Notes: generated by a model not told the origin, from the sequence alone. Shown: positions 25,975 to 34,181, counted from the first letter of the stretch. The stretch is 37,747 nt of DNA from Thermoplasmata archaeon (GCA_030037815.1 JASHPZ010000065.1:1-37747); one strand, 5' to 3'. A program made the numbers and translations.

Positions 25975-27033
25975 CTACGCTTCGTCCGAGCGATCCGACG
26001 TCGTGGGTTCGGCGAACGTCCGGTTGGCCGCCGGGTCGGGCGGGGCGAGCAACGTCGCGTCGGTGAGGAGACCGACCGCCTCCGTCCCTCGCGTCGTCAG
26101 ACGGTACTCCTCGCTTTCGTGCCGCAGCAGTCCCGCATCGACCAGCTTGCGGACGTGGAACGACATCTTCGGGGAGTCGTCGAGCCCGGCCGCCTCCATC
26201 AGCTGACTGAACGTGGCGGGCCCGGACCGGGCGCGCTGGAGCGCGCGTCGGCGAATCGGATTCGCGAGCGCGTCGAGCGTGCCTTGGGTCTCCTCGCTCG
26301 CGACCGCGCTCGCGACGGCCGCGGCCGCCTCGGGCGAGATGCGCGCCGGGTCGAAACTGACCCTCAGGGGCCCACGACCGGCGACGAGAAGACGAATCTG
26401 GTCGAGCGCGGCCACGACGTCTTCGAGGCGATGGCGCTCGAGCAGCCGGTCCACCCCGGCGACCACCACGGCCGAGCGGGCGTGGGTCCCCACGAACTCC
26501 CGCACGCGGTCGACCACCGCCGCGGGGGACGTCGGGTCGAGGGGTTCGAAGTGCAGGTGCGGCGCGGAACGCGGCGCCGCCTCGGCGAGGTAGAGGACTT
26601 CGAACTCCCCCGACCGGGCGAGCTCACGGGCCTCGGCCGCGGGTGCCCGCCGCCGCTCGGGAGGCGCCGCGAAGGCGCGCTCTTGGCTGGCCAGCTCGAG
26701 CGTTCCCCGGAGCTGTTCGATGCGGAACGGCTTGCGGAGGTAGTCGAAGGCGCCCGCCTTCATCGCCTCGAGCGCGGTATCGACGGACGCGAACCCGGTG
26801 ATCAGCACCACGAGGGTGCGGGGCCACTGCCGCCGCACCTCCCGCAGGAGCTCGAGGCCCCCGTGGCGGGGCATCTTGAGGTCCGTCAGGACCACATCGA
26901 CTTCGTCCCGGGTGAGCGCCTCCACCGCCTTCGGCACGGAGGAGGCGGCCGCGACCTCGTGCCCGTCGTCGCGCAGCAGCTCCGCGAGCTCCTCGCGGAA
27001 CACGACGTCGTCGTCGACGACCAGGATGCGCAC
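25975..27033 (-). CDS. Response regulator: REC, DUF835-like and ArsR-type winged-helix domains
   Basis: REC: MRILVVDDDVVFREEL...VVLTDLKMPRHGGLELL. Middle: SAVVVAGVDRLLERHRLEDVVAALDQIRLLVAGRGPLRVSFDPARISPEAAAAV. C-terminal wHTH: DALANPIRRRALQRA...KMSFHVRKLVDAGLLRHE. GTG start. Confidence 0.88.
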   Translation of the reverse strand: MRILVVDDDVVFREELAELLRDDGHEVAAASSVPKAVEALTRDEVDVVLTDLKMPRHGGLELLREVRRQWPRTLVVLITGFASVDTALEAMKAGAFDYLRKPFRIEQLRGTLELASQERAFAAPPERRRAPAAEARELARSGEFEVLYLAEAAPRSAPHLHFEPLDPTSPAAVVDRVREFVGTHARSAVVVAGVDRLLERHRLEDVVAALDQIRLLVAGRGPLRVSFDPARISPEAAAAVASAVASEETQGTLDALANPIRRRALQRARSGPATFSQLMEAAGLDDSPKMSFHVRKLVDAGLLRHESEEYRLTTRGTEAVGLLTDATLLAPPDPAANRTFAEPTTSDRSDEA

Positions 27034-27103
27034 GGGGCGTCCATCCCGGTCCGACCGTTAGACCTTTCCCCGCGGCCGGCGCGGATGGGGCCGGCGGTTT
27101 CGT

Positions 27104-28564
27104 TCAGCGGGGCGCGGACGCGGCCGGCTCGCGCAGGGGCAGCACCACCACGAACTCGGCGCCGCCCCCCTCGAGGTTCAGGCCGCGGATCGAGCCGTGG
27201 TGCGACTGGACGATCCCGTGGCAGATCGCGAGTCCGAGTCCGGTCCCCTCGCCTTCGGGCTTCGTCGTGAAGAACGGTTCGAACAAGTGGGGAAGCACGT
27301 CGGGTGGGATGCCGGGCCCGGCGTCGGCCACCGCCAGCTCCGCCCACCGCCCCCGACGTCGGCCGCGCACGACGATCCGCCCGCCGCCCTTCTGCGCGTC
27401 GTAAGCGTTGTTGAGCAGGTTCGTCAGGACCTGGACGAGCTGGCCCCGATCCCCGCGCACGGGGAGGCCGTCGGCGGGCAGCTCCTCCTCGACCACGACG
27501 TCCATCGACTGCTTGCCGCGCAGGAACTGGACCGACTGTTGTGCGACGTCCACGAGGTCGACGTCCGCGACCTTCGGGTCGTCCCGGCGGGCGAAATCGA
27601 GCAGGCTGCGCACGATGCGCGCCGCGACCTCCACTTGGTCCTGGAGGGCCGAGAGGCGACGGTCGACCGCGGGGTCCGCGTTCTTCCGACGGAGGCTCTC
27701 GGCGATGAGCATCACGTTCGCGAGCGGCGTGTTGACCTCGTGGGCGACCCCGGCCGCGAGCTGACCCATCGAGGAGAGCCGGTCGAGATGCGCGGAGGCC
27801 ATCTCCCACTCCCGCTGCTCCGTCCGGTCGACCGCGACCCCGAGGTAGTGGCTCACGACGCCGTGCGCGTCGCGAATGGCCGTGATCGCGAGCAGGACCG
27901 GGTGCTCAGTCCCTCGCCGGTCGCGATTCAGGAGCTCGCCCGACCACGAACCGCGCGCCGGGTCGAGCAGGTCCGCCCACATCCGCTCGTACAATTCGAC
28001 CGGGGTGTAGCGACTCCGGACCAGGTTCGGCTTGCGGCCGATGCACTCCTGCCGGGAGTAGCCGTAGATCCGCTCGAACGCGGGATTGACGTCGATCATC
28101 ACCCCCTTCGCGTCGGTGAGTTGCATCGCGTTGGTCGACCCGCGGAACGCGGCGTGGAACAGCTCCGCCCGCGCCTGCTCGGCGACGCGCTCGGTGACGT
28201 CCCGGACCATGACGAGCACGTCCGCGGTCCCGTCGCCGGTGAGAGGAAGCCGTCGAATGTCGACGTCCACGTAGACCGGCTGCGCGGTGTCCCGGTGCCG
28301 CGCGCGCACCCCCGGGAACGACGCCGGCGCCCCCGTCGTCAATGCCGCATCGAGCGCCGCGCGGATCGCCGGCGACCAGGTGCCGTCCGACTCCCGGAAG
28401 TCGTGGTAGTCGCGCCCGACGATCTCGCGGGCCCGACCGGTCACCGCGAAGTAGGTGGAATTCGCCCAACGGACCGTTCCCGGCGCGCGCAACAGCGCGA
28501 TCCCGACCGGCGCCGTTTCGAGCAGGTCGAGGGCGCGCTCGGCCGCCGCGTCCTCCCCGGTCAT
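27104..28564 (-). CDS. PAS-PAS sensor histidine kinase
   Basis: Two PAS regions (APVGIALLRAPGTVRWANSTYFAVTG; AMQLTDAKGVMIDVNPAFERIYGYSRQECIG), H-box AAGVAHEVNTPLANV, HATPase VLTNLLNNAYDA, DAGPGIP, FEPFFTTKPEGEGTGLGLAICHGIV. Confidence 0.95.
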   Translation of the reverse strand: MTGEDAAAERALDLLETAPVGIALLRAPGTVRWANSTYFAVTGRAREIVGRDYHDFRESDGTWSPAIRAALDAALTTGAPASFPGVRARHRDTAQPVYVDVDIRRLPLTGDGTADVLVMVRDVTERVAEQARAELFHAAFRGSTNAMQLTDAKGVMIDVNPAFERIYGYSRQECIGRKPNLVRSRYTPVELYERMWADLLDPARGSWSGELLNRDRRGTEHPVLLAITAIRDAHGVVSHYLGVAVDRTEQREWEMASAHLDRLSSMGQLAAGVAHEVNTPLANVMLIAESLRRKNADPAVDRRLSALQDQVEVAARIVRSLLDFARRDDPKVADVDLVDVAQQSVQFLRGKQSMDVVVEEELPADGLPVRGDRGQLVQVLTNLLNNAYDAQKGGGRIVVRGRRRGRWAELAVADAGPGIPPDVLPHLFEPFFTTKPEGEGTGLGLAICHGIVQSHHGSIRGLNLEGGGAEFVVVLPLREPAASAPR

Positions 28565-28650
28565 CGCATCGCCGAAGCGGGTCGCGGTCGATTAGCCTTC
28601 AGGTAGGGCCGATGCTCGGCGCCCGACGCAATTCCACGGCGTCCGCGTGC

Positions 28651-29259
28651 CTAGGGCGGGTCCCGGGGCCGCTCGGCCCGAACGGCGCGGCTCCAGCACG
28701 GTCCCGACGTGATCTCGAGGCGGACCCGGACGAGCCCGCCCTCGACGGCGACGGTGCAGGGAAATCCCGAGCCGTAGAGCACGCCGAGCATCGGCCAGTT
28801 CGCGGATCCGGTCACGGCCTCGAGGACCTCCACGCCGACCGCCCGCGCGCGGTCGGCCAGGTGCCAGAGGAGGAGCGTCGCCGCGCCTTTGCCGTGGAGG
28901 GAGTCCGCGATGAGGAACGCCACCTCCGCGACCGTGGGGCGGACGGGGTCGCGGTCGAACTCGGCCTGGCCGACGAGCCGGCCGGTCGGGCCGTCCAGCA
29001 CTTCGAGGACGACCGAGGTCCGGCCCGGGCCGCTCGGCCCGACCAGGTGGTCGACCGCGCGCTGGCGCGAGACCGGGTCGAAGTACCGGAGCTCGATCGC
29101 CTCGTCCGAAAGGCCCGCCACGAACTCCGCGAGGGCCGCCCGGTCCCCGGGACGCACGGGTCGGATGCGTACGCGGGTCCCGTCCCGCAATGCGACGACC
29201 TCCTCCGCCGGGCGACCGGATCTCGGCACGGGTCCGGTGGCCCTGGAGTCGGAGTGCAC
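28651..29259 (-). CDS. GNAT family N-acetyltransferase (Pat-like)
   Basis: LRDGTRVRIRPVRPGDRAALAEFVAGLSDEAIELRYF...AEVAFLIADSLHGKGAATLLLWHLADRARAVGV. Confidence 0.85.
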   Translation of the reverse strand: MHSDSRATGPVPRSGRPAEEVVALRDGTRVRIRPVRPGDRAALAEFVAGLSDEAIELRYFDPVSRQRAVDHLVGPSGPGRTSVVLEVLDGPTGRLVGQAEFDRDPVRPTVAEVAFLIADSLHGKGAATLLLWHLADRARAVGVEVLEAVTGSANWPMLGVLYGSGFPCTVAVEGGLVRVRLEITSGPCWSRAVRAERPRDPP

Positions 29260-29390
29260 GCCCGAGAGTGGGTCGCCGGAGGCATGAAGCGCCGCTCAAT
29301 CAGATTTGACGGATGGGTCCGCGGCGACGCGCGGCTCGGCCGGATGGCCCGAGCCGGGGTCGCCGCGTCGGTTCGGCCGCGTACCGAGGT

Positions 29391-30461
29391 TCAGCCCGGC
29401 CCGAACCGGATCAGCGGCTTCAGGATGCCGTCCGCCTTCCGGTCCATCAGGTCGAACGCAACCTCGACCTCGCCGAAGTCGAACCGGTGGGTCGTCATCG
29501 GCGTCGGGTCGACCTGGCCCGACTGGAGGAGCCGAAGGAGCCGGCCCATTCGCACCCGGCCCCCGGGGCAGAGACCGGTGCGGATCGTCTTGTCGCTCAT
29601 GCCGACCCCCCAGTCGAGGCGCGGGATCCGGACGTAGTCGCCCTCGCCGTGGTACCCCACGTTCGAGATCGTCCCGCCCGGACGCGCCGCCCGCACGCAG
29701 TTGATGAACGTCGCCTCCGCGCCGAGCGCCTCGATCGCCGCGTCGACCCCTTCCCCTCCGGTGAGGCGGAGGATCTCGGGCACGGGGTCGCCCGCCGCGA
29801 AGTCGACCACCGCACCGGCGCCGAACTGGCGGGCGAGCTCTTGCCGGCGGGGGACGGTCTCGACCGCGATCACGAGCCCCGCGCCGCGCAGCAGTGCGCC
29901 GGCGATGGCCATCAGCCCGACCGGACCCGCCCCGAACACCGCGACCGTCCCCCCGATCGGGATGTCGCCGTTCTCCGCGGCCATGAACCCGGTCGACATC
30001 ATGTCGCAGGCGTAGACCGCTCGCTCGTCCGGCACGTCGTCGGGGATCGGGGCGAGGTTCGCGACGGCGTCGTTGACGTGGAAGTACTCGGCGAGCGTGC
30101 CGTCCTTCACGTTCGCGAACTTCCAACCTCCGAGCATCCCCGAGCACTGCGACGGGAATCCGCGCAGGCAGTTCGTGCAGTGGTAGCACGGCGTGATCGC
30201 GTTCACCGCGACCCGTTGACCGACCCGGAGGCCCTCGACCGACGACCCGAGTCGGTGGACGACGCCCACCGACTCGTGCCCGAGCGTCAGGTTCGTCCGC
30301 GGGCCGATCGCCCCGCGGACGGTGTGGGAGTCGGAAGTGCAGATCAGCGCGTGGGTCGTTCGGACGATGGCGTCGTTCGGGCCCGGCTCCGGCACGGGCT
30401 TCGTCCGAACGGAGACGTGTCCGATCCCGTCCATCACAAAGGCGCGCATCGTTTCGGTCAT
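29391..30461 (-). CDS. Zinc-dependent MDR alcohol dehydrogenase
   Basis: LTLGHESVGVVHRLGSSVEGLRVGQRVAVNAI (GHE zinc motif), structural-zinc Cys region C..C..C, Rossmann VAVFGAGPVGLMAIAGALL. Confidence 0.93.
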   Translation of the reverse strand: MTETMRAFVMDGIGHVSVRTKPVPEPGPNDAIVRTTHALICTSDSHTVRGAIGPRTNLTLGHESVGVVHRLGSSVEGLRVGQRVAVNAITPCYHCTNCLRGFPSQCSGMLGGWKFANVKDGTLAEYFHVNDAVANLAPIPDDVPDERAVYACDMMSTGFMAAENGDIPIGGTVAVFGAGPVGLMAIAGALLRGAGLVIAVETVPRRQELARQFGAGAVVDFAAGDPVPEILRLTGGEGVDAAIEALGAEATFINCVRAARPGGTISNVGYHGEGDYVRIPRLDWGVGMSDKTIRTGLCPGGRVRMGRLLRLLQSGQVDPTPMTTHRFDFGEVEVAFDLMDRKADGILKPLIRFGPG

Positions 30462-30586
30462 CGCCGTTCGACCGGCCGCCGACTAGATGACCGACTCGTG
30501 AACTCCGCTCGACGGAAGCGCGGCGGGCCGACTTTGCTCGCCGGACGCCGGCCCGGGTCTCGCGGGGCCGTGGTCTTTAAGATGCG

Positions 30587-30649
30587 TACCCACCTCCCAC
30601 CGCGCCACCAAGAAGTCCCGGTCCAGCGCGACCGGGGACGGGGAGGGTA
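30587..30649 (+). ncRNA. Candidate structured small RNA / long tRNA leader
   Basis: CTTTAAG element at 30575-30581, then nested pairing: TACC(cac)CTCCC 30587-30598 with GGGAGGGTA 30641-30649, enclosing GTCCCGGTC 30615-30623 / GACCGGGGAC 30630-30639 (one bulge). No coding signal recognised. Confidence 0.3.
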
Positions 30650-30698
30650 TCGCGACCTGATCTCACGCCGGACGGATGGTTCGCTCGGCCGACGGAGT

Positions 30699-30772
30699 GG
30701 GCCCGTAGTATAGCTTGGATATCACGGTGGCCTCCGGAGCCTCAAACCCGGGTTCGAATCCCGGCGGGCCCG
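30699..30772 (+). tRNA. tRNA-Arg (anticodon CCG)
   Basis: GGGCCCG/CGGGCCC acceptor, CTCCGGA anticodon loop (CCG), CCGGG-TTCGAAT-CCCGG T arm. D and anticodon stems carry mismatches. Confidence 0.88.
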
Positions 30773-30833
30773 TTCCGACGTACGACCGAGGATCGTGCGC
30801 GCCGTCGTCCCGGCGAACCCCGTGCGTACGGCA

Positions 30834-30849
30834 CTACGCCGGTACGTAG
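30834..30849. promoter_or_regulatory. Inverted repeat CTACG-ccggta-CGTAG upstream of the Cys-peptide/arsC/aquaporin operon
   Basis: 5-bp perfect arms with a 6-nt spacer, just upstream of the TATA-like CTTAT (30856-30860). Confidence 0.35.
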
Positions 30850-30895
30850 CGGCGGCTTATCCTCACTTCAGATATTGTAGTGGTCGAGGTACCCG

Positions 30896-30979
30896 ATGCC
30901 CGAGACGTGTTGCCAGGACCCCGGCTGCGCGTGCGACCCGACGACCTGCCCACCCGGCTGCTGCGACGACTGCTGTTGA
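30896..30979 (+). CDS. 27-aa cysteine-rich, metallothionein-like peptide
   Basis: ATG...TGA translates to MPETCCQDPGCACDPTTCPPGCCDDCC (9 Cys of 27). Below the length cutoff of the supplied track. TATA-like CTTAT about 36 nt upstream; stop overlaps the arsC TTG start (TTGA). Confidence 0.7.
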   Translation: MPETCCQDPGCACDPTTCPPGCCDDCC

Positions 30980-31422
30980 CCGCCCCGCGCGTCGCCCTGT
31001 TCATCTGCGTCGAGAACGCGTGCCGGTCGTTGATGGCCGAAGCGATGTTCAACGCCGACCCGCCGCCCGGCTGGACCGCGGTTTCCGCGGGCACACAACC
31101 GGCGGCCGGGCCGAACCCGCGCACCGGCCCGATGCTGGCGGAGATCGGCCTCGCGCTCCCGGCGCACCCCCCGCAGATCCTGACCCCGGAGATGATGCAG
31201 GGGGCGCGCGAACGGGTCACGATGGGCTGTCTGGACGACGCGAGCTGTCCGGCCCAGTTGAAGGGACTCGACCTGAGGGACTGGGGGCTCCCCGACCCGG
31301 CCGGTCTCGACGACGCCGGCTTCCGACGAGTGCGCGACGACCTGCGGGGCCGGATCGCCGGGCTGCGCCGCGAGCTCGTGCTCGCCGACCGGCGGCGCGC
31401 CGCGCTCCGTCCGGCCGCGTGA
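30976..31422 (+). CDS. ArsC-type arsenate reductase / LMW phosphatase-fold protein
   Basis: VALFICVENACRSLMAEAMFN (CX5R P-loop), VSAGTQPA, VTMGCLDDASCPAQLKGLDLRDWGLPDPAG...FRRVRDDLRGRI. TTG start proposed at 30976; the 180-aa track ORF reads out of frame through the Cys-rich peptide. Confidence 0.88.
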   Translation: MTAPRVALFICVENACRSLMAEAMFNADPPPGWTAVSAGTQPAAGPNPRTGPMLAEIGLALPAHPPQILTPEMMQGARERVTMGCLDDASCPAQLKGLDLRDWGLPDPAGLDDAGFRRVRDDLRGRIAGLRRELVLADRRRAALRPAA

Positions 31423-31428
31423 TCCCCG

Positions 31429-32148
31429 TTGACGAGCTCCGGGATCGGACGGTGGCTCGCGGAGTGTGCGGGCACCGGCCTCCTGGTGGGGATCGGCACC
31501 GGAACGATCGTGGCCGCGGGCCGCGGAGGGGGGATCCCCCCGTGGCTGATGGCCCTCGCCTGGTTCGCGGCGGTGCTCGTCCCGATCCTCCTCTTCGTCG
31601 GGGTCTCGGGGGCCCACCTGAACCCCGCCGTCACCCTGGCGCTCGCCGTCAGTGGCCGGGTGGCGTGGCGGGAGGCGATCCCGTACTGGACGGCGCAGTT
31701 CGCCGGCGCGTTCGCGGCGAGCTTCGCCGTCGAGCGGTCGCTCGGAACCGGCAGCCACCTCGGCGCGACCCTCCCCGCCCACGGGCTCGTCGCGCCGGCG
31801 TTCGTGGCGGAGGCCGGCTTCACGGCGGTCCTGGTCGCGTCGGTGTTCGTGCTCGCGGACTCGGGCGTCGGGCGGTGGCGATGGAGGTTGCTCCTGCCTC
31901 CGGCCGCGGTCGGCCTGTCGACGTTCGTGATCGGCCCGTGGACCGGTAGCTCGTTGAACCCGGCCCGCACGCTCGCGCCGGCCGTCCTCTCGGGGACGTA
32001 CTCGGACCTCTGGCTCTACCTGGTCGCCGTCCCGCTCGCGGCGATCGTCGTCGCGGTCGGGTGGAAGCCCCGCGCGGTCGACATCGAGGACCAGGGCGTG
32101 AGTCCGGCGGTCGAGCGCGAATCCGAGGCCGGCGAACTCACGGACTGA
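31429..32148 (+). CDS. MIP-family aquaporin / aquaglyceroporin
   Basis: Two NPA boxes: SGAHLNPAVTLAL and GSSLNPARTLAPAVL. Six hydrophobic segments. TTG start 7 nt after arsC. Confidence 0.93.
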   Translation: MTSSGIGRWLAECAGTGLLVGIGTGTIVAAGRGGGIPPWLMALAWFAAVLVPILLFVGVSGAHLNPAVTLALAVSGRVAWREAIPYWTAQFAGAFAASFAVERSLGTGSHLGATLPAHGLVAPAFVAEAGFTAVLVASVFVLADSGVGRWRWRLLLPPAAVGLSTFVIGPWTGSSLNPARTLAPAVLSGTYSDLWLYLVAVPLAAIVVAVGWKPRAVDIEDQGVSPAVERESEAGELTD

Positions 32149-32252
32149 CCGCGCCCCGCGCTCGCGGGGGCTGCGGGTCGCGTCCGCCTCGGGACGCCCG
32201 AGTGCCCCGGCTCCCACCGGCAGCCATTAAGGGCGAGCCCCCATCCGCCCGC

Positions 32253-34181
32253 GTGACGGCCGAGGTGCGATCGCTCGCGGCCGTCATGCTCACCGACATG
32301 GTGGGCTACTCCTCGATCGTCCAGCGCGACGAGCGGCTCGCGCTCCGGCTGGTCCAAGAACAGGAGCGGATCGTCCGCGGCCGCCTGAAGGTCCGGCGCG
32401 GCCGCGCCGTCAAGTCGCTGGGCGATGGGGTGCTCGCGGAGTTCGCGAGCGCGCTCGACGCGGTCGAGTGCGCCGTCGAGATCCAGCGGGCGCTCGAGCG
32501 CCGGAACGCCCGCCGCCGGGCGGTGCGCGTCGAGCTGCGCATCGGGATCCACCTCGGGGACGTCGTCCACCGCGACCGCGACGTCTTCGGCGACGCCGTG
32601 AACATCGTCGCGCGCATCGAGCCGCTCTCGGACCCGGGCGGCGTCTGCCTGACCCAGCCCGTGTACGACCAGGTGCGCAACCGGATCGACGTGCGGATCG
32701 AGGCGCTCGGCACCCCGGCGCTCAAGCACATCGAGACGCCCGTTCCGACCTACCGGCTCCTCCTCCCGTCCGTCCGACCACGCGCCGCCGAGCTCCCCCC
32801 GGACCGTCCGCGGCTCGCCGTCCTCCCGCTCGCGAACCTGAGCGGTCAGGCCGAGGACGAGTACTTCGCGGACGGGATCACCGAGGAGCTGATCCAGATG
32901 CTCTCGAAGATCACCGGCCTCCGCGTGATCGGACGGACGTCGGTGATGCGCTTCAAGTCGTCCGCCGCATCCCCCGCCGAGATCGCGCGCGAGCTTGGCG
33001 TCCAGTCGGTCCTCGAGGGCGCGATCCGCAAGGCCGGCGCGCGCGTCCGGGTGACGGCCCGTCTCCTGGACGGAAAGAGCGGCGAGTCCGTCTGGTCCGG
33101 CGAGTTCGACCGGCAGGTCGAGGACGTCTTCGCGCTCCAGTCGGAGATCTCGCGCAAGATCGCCGGGTCGCTCGAGGTCCGCATCCTCGGGGGCGAGCGC
33201 GCGGCGCTCCAGCGCCCGATCACCTCCGACCCGGACGCGCACGCATTCTACCTCAAGGGCCGCGCGCTCCTCAACCGACGGACCGCCGACTCGCTCCGCG
33301 CGGCGCTGGGGGAGTTCCGCTACGCCCTGCGGGAGGACCCGGCGCTCGCCGAGGCGCACGCGGGCGCCGCCGACGCCTTCAGCACGCTCGCCTGGCTCGA
33401 GTTCGCCCGGCCGAAGGAGGCGTTCCCGCGGGCCCGGGCGGCCGCCCTGCGGGCCGTGCGACTCGACCCGGCCCTCGCCGAGGCCCACGCGTCGCTCGGG
33501 TTCGTCCGGTTCCTCTACGACCGCGCGTGGGTGGAAGCGGAGACGGAGTTCCGCCGCTCGATCGCGCTCAACCCGAACTACCCGACGGCCCACCAGTTCT
33601 ACTCGGACCTGCTGAAGGCGTTGGGCCGGCTGGACGAGGCGCTGGTCGAGGTGGAGCGGGCGCGCGAGCTGGACCCCCTGTCCCTCGGGATCAACACCGC
33701 GCGCGGCCACGTGCTCTACCTGGCCCGGCGGTACGACGAGGCGATCGACCAGTACCGCCGGGCCCTCGCGCTCGACCCCGGGTTCGCGCAGGCCCACCTC
33801 TGGTTCGGCCGGCCGTACCTCGAGAAGGGGAGGTACGACGCGGCGATCGCCGAGGTCGAGACCGCGGTCCGGCTGACCCACGAGAGCACAATGAGCCTCG
33901 CCGTGCTCGGGCACGCGCACGCCTCCGCCGGCCACGCGCGGGAGGCGCGGGCGATCCTCGCGCGACTGCTCCGTCGCGGGCGGACTCAGTACGTTCCGTC
34001 GTACTGGATCGCGCTCGTGCACGTCGGATTGGACGACCGGGACCAGGCATTCCGCTGGCTCGACCGGGCCGACCGCGAACGGTCGGCGTGGCTCGCGTGG
34101 ATCAAGGTCGAGCCGCGGTTCGACGGGTTGCGCTCCGACCCGCGGTTCCCGCGTCTGCTCCGGCGGCTCAAGCTCGCCTGA
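32253..34181 (+). CDS. Class III adenylate/guanylate cyclase with TolB-N/FlgO-like region and TPR repeats
   Basis: AAVMLTDMVGYSSIVQRDE, KSLGDGVLAEF, RIGIHLGDVVHRDRDVFGDAVNIVARIE. Then LAVLPLANLSGQAEDEYFADGITEELIQMLSKITGLRVIGRTSVMRFK and TPRs. GTG at 32253 with CATTAAG 22 nt upstream. Confidence 0.92.
   Translation: MTAEVRSLAAVMLTDMVGYSSIVQRDERLALRLVQEQERIVRGRLKVRRGRAVKSLGDGVLAEFASALDAVECAVEIQRALERRNARRRAVRVELRIGIHLGDVVHRDRDVFGDAVNIVARIEPLSDPGGVCLTQPVYDQVRNRIDVRIEALGTPALKHIETPVPTYRLLLPSVRPRAAELPPDRPRLAVLPLANLSGQAEDEYFADGITEELIQMLSKITGLRVIGRTSVMRFKSSAASPAEIARELGVQSVLEGAIRKAGARVRVTARLLDGKSGESVWSGEFDRQVEDVFALQSEISRKIAGSLEVRILGGERAALQRPITSDPDAHAFYLKGRALLNRRTADSLRAALGEFRYALREDPALAEAHAGAADAFSTLAWLEFARPKEAFPRARAAALRAVRLDPALAEAHASLGFVRFLYDRAWVEAETEFRRSIALNPNYPTAHQFYSDLLKALGRLDEALVEVERARELDPLSLGINTARGHVLYLARRYDEAIDQYRRALALDPGFAQAHLWFGRPYLEKGRYDAAIAEVETAVRLTHESTMSLAVLGHAHASAGHAREARAILARLLRRGRTQYVPSYWIALVHVGLDDRDQAFRWLDRADRERSAWLAWIKVEPRFDGLRSDPRFPRLLRRLKLA

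Noticed and set aside
30582-30713. 43-codon ORF MRTHLPPRHQEVPVQRDRGRGGYRDLISRRTDGSLGRRSGPVV before tRNA-Arg
   Set aside because: Runs into the tRNA gene, starts one base after the CTTTAAG element (too close to a TATA box) and has no domain. RNA structure explains the region better.
30699-32148. tRNA-Arg as integration site of a genomic island
   Set aside because: No integrase and no direct repeat of the tRNA 3' end found within the window; cannot be supported.
30868-32217. 449-aa minus-strand ORF opposite arsC/aquaporin
   Set aside because: Low-complexity Arg/Gly/Asp shadow; the plus strand carries clear ArsC and MIP motifs.
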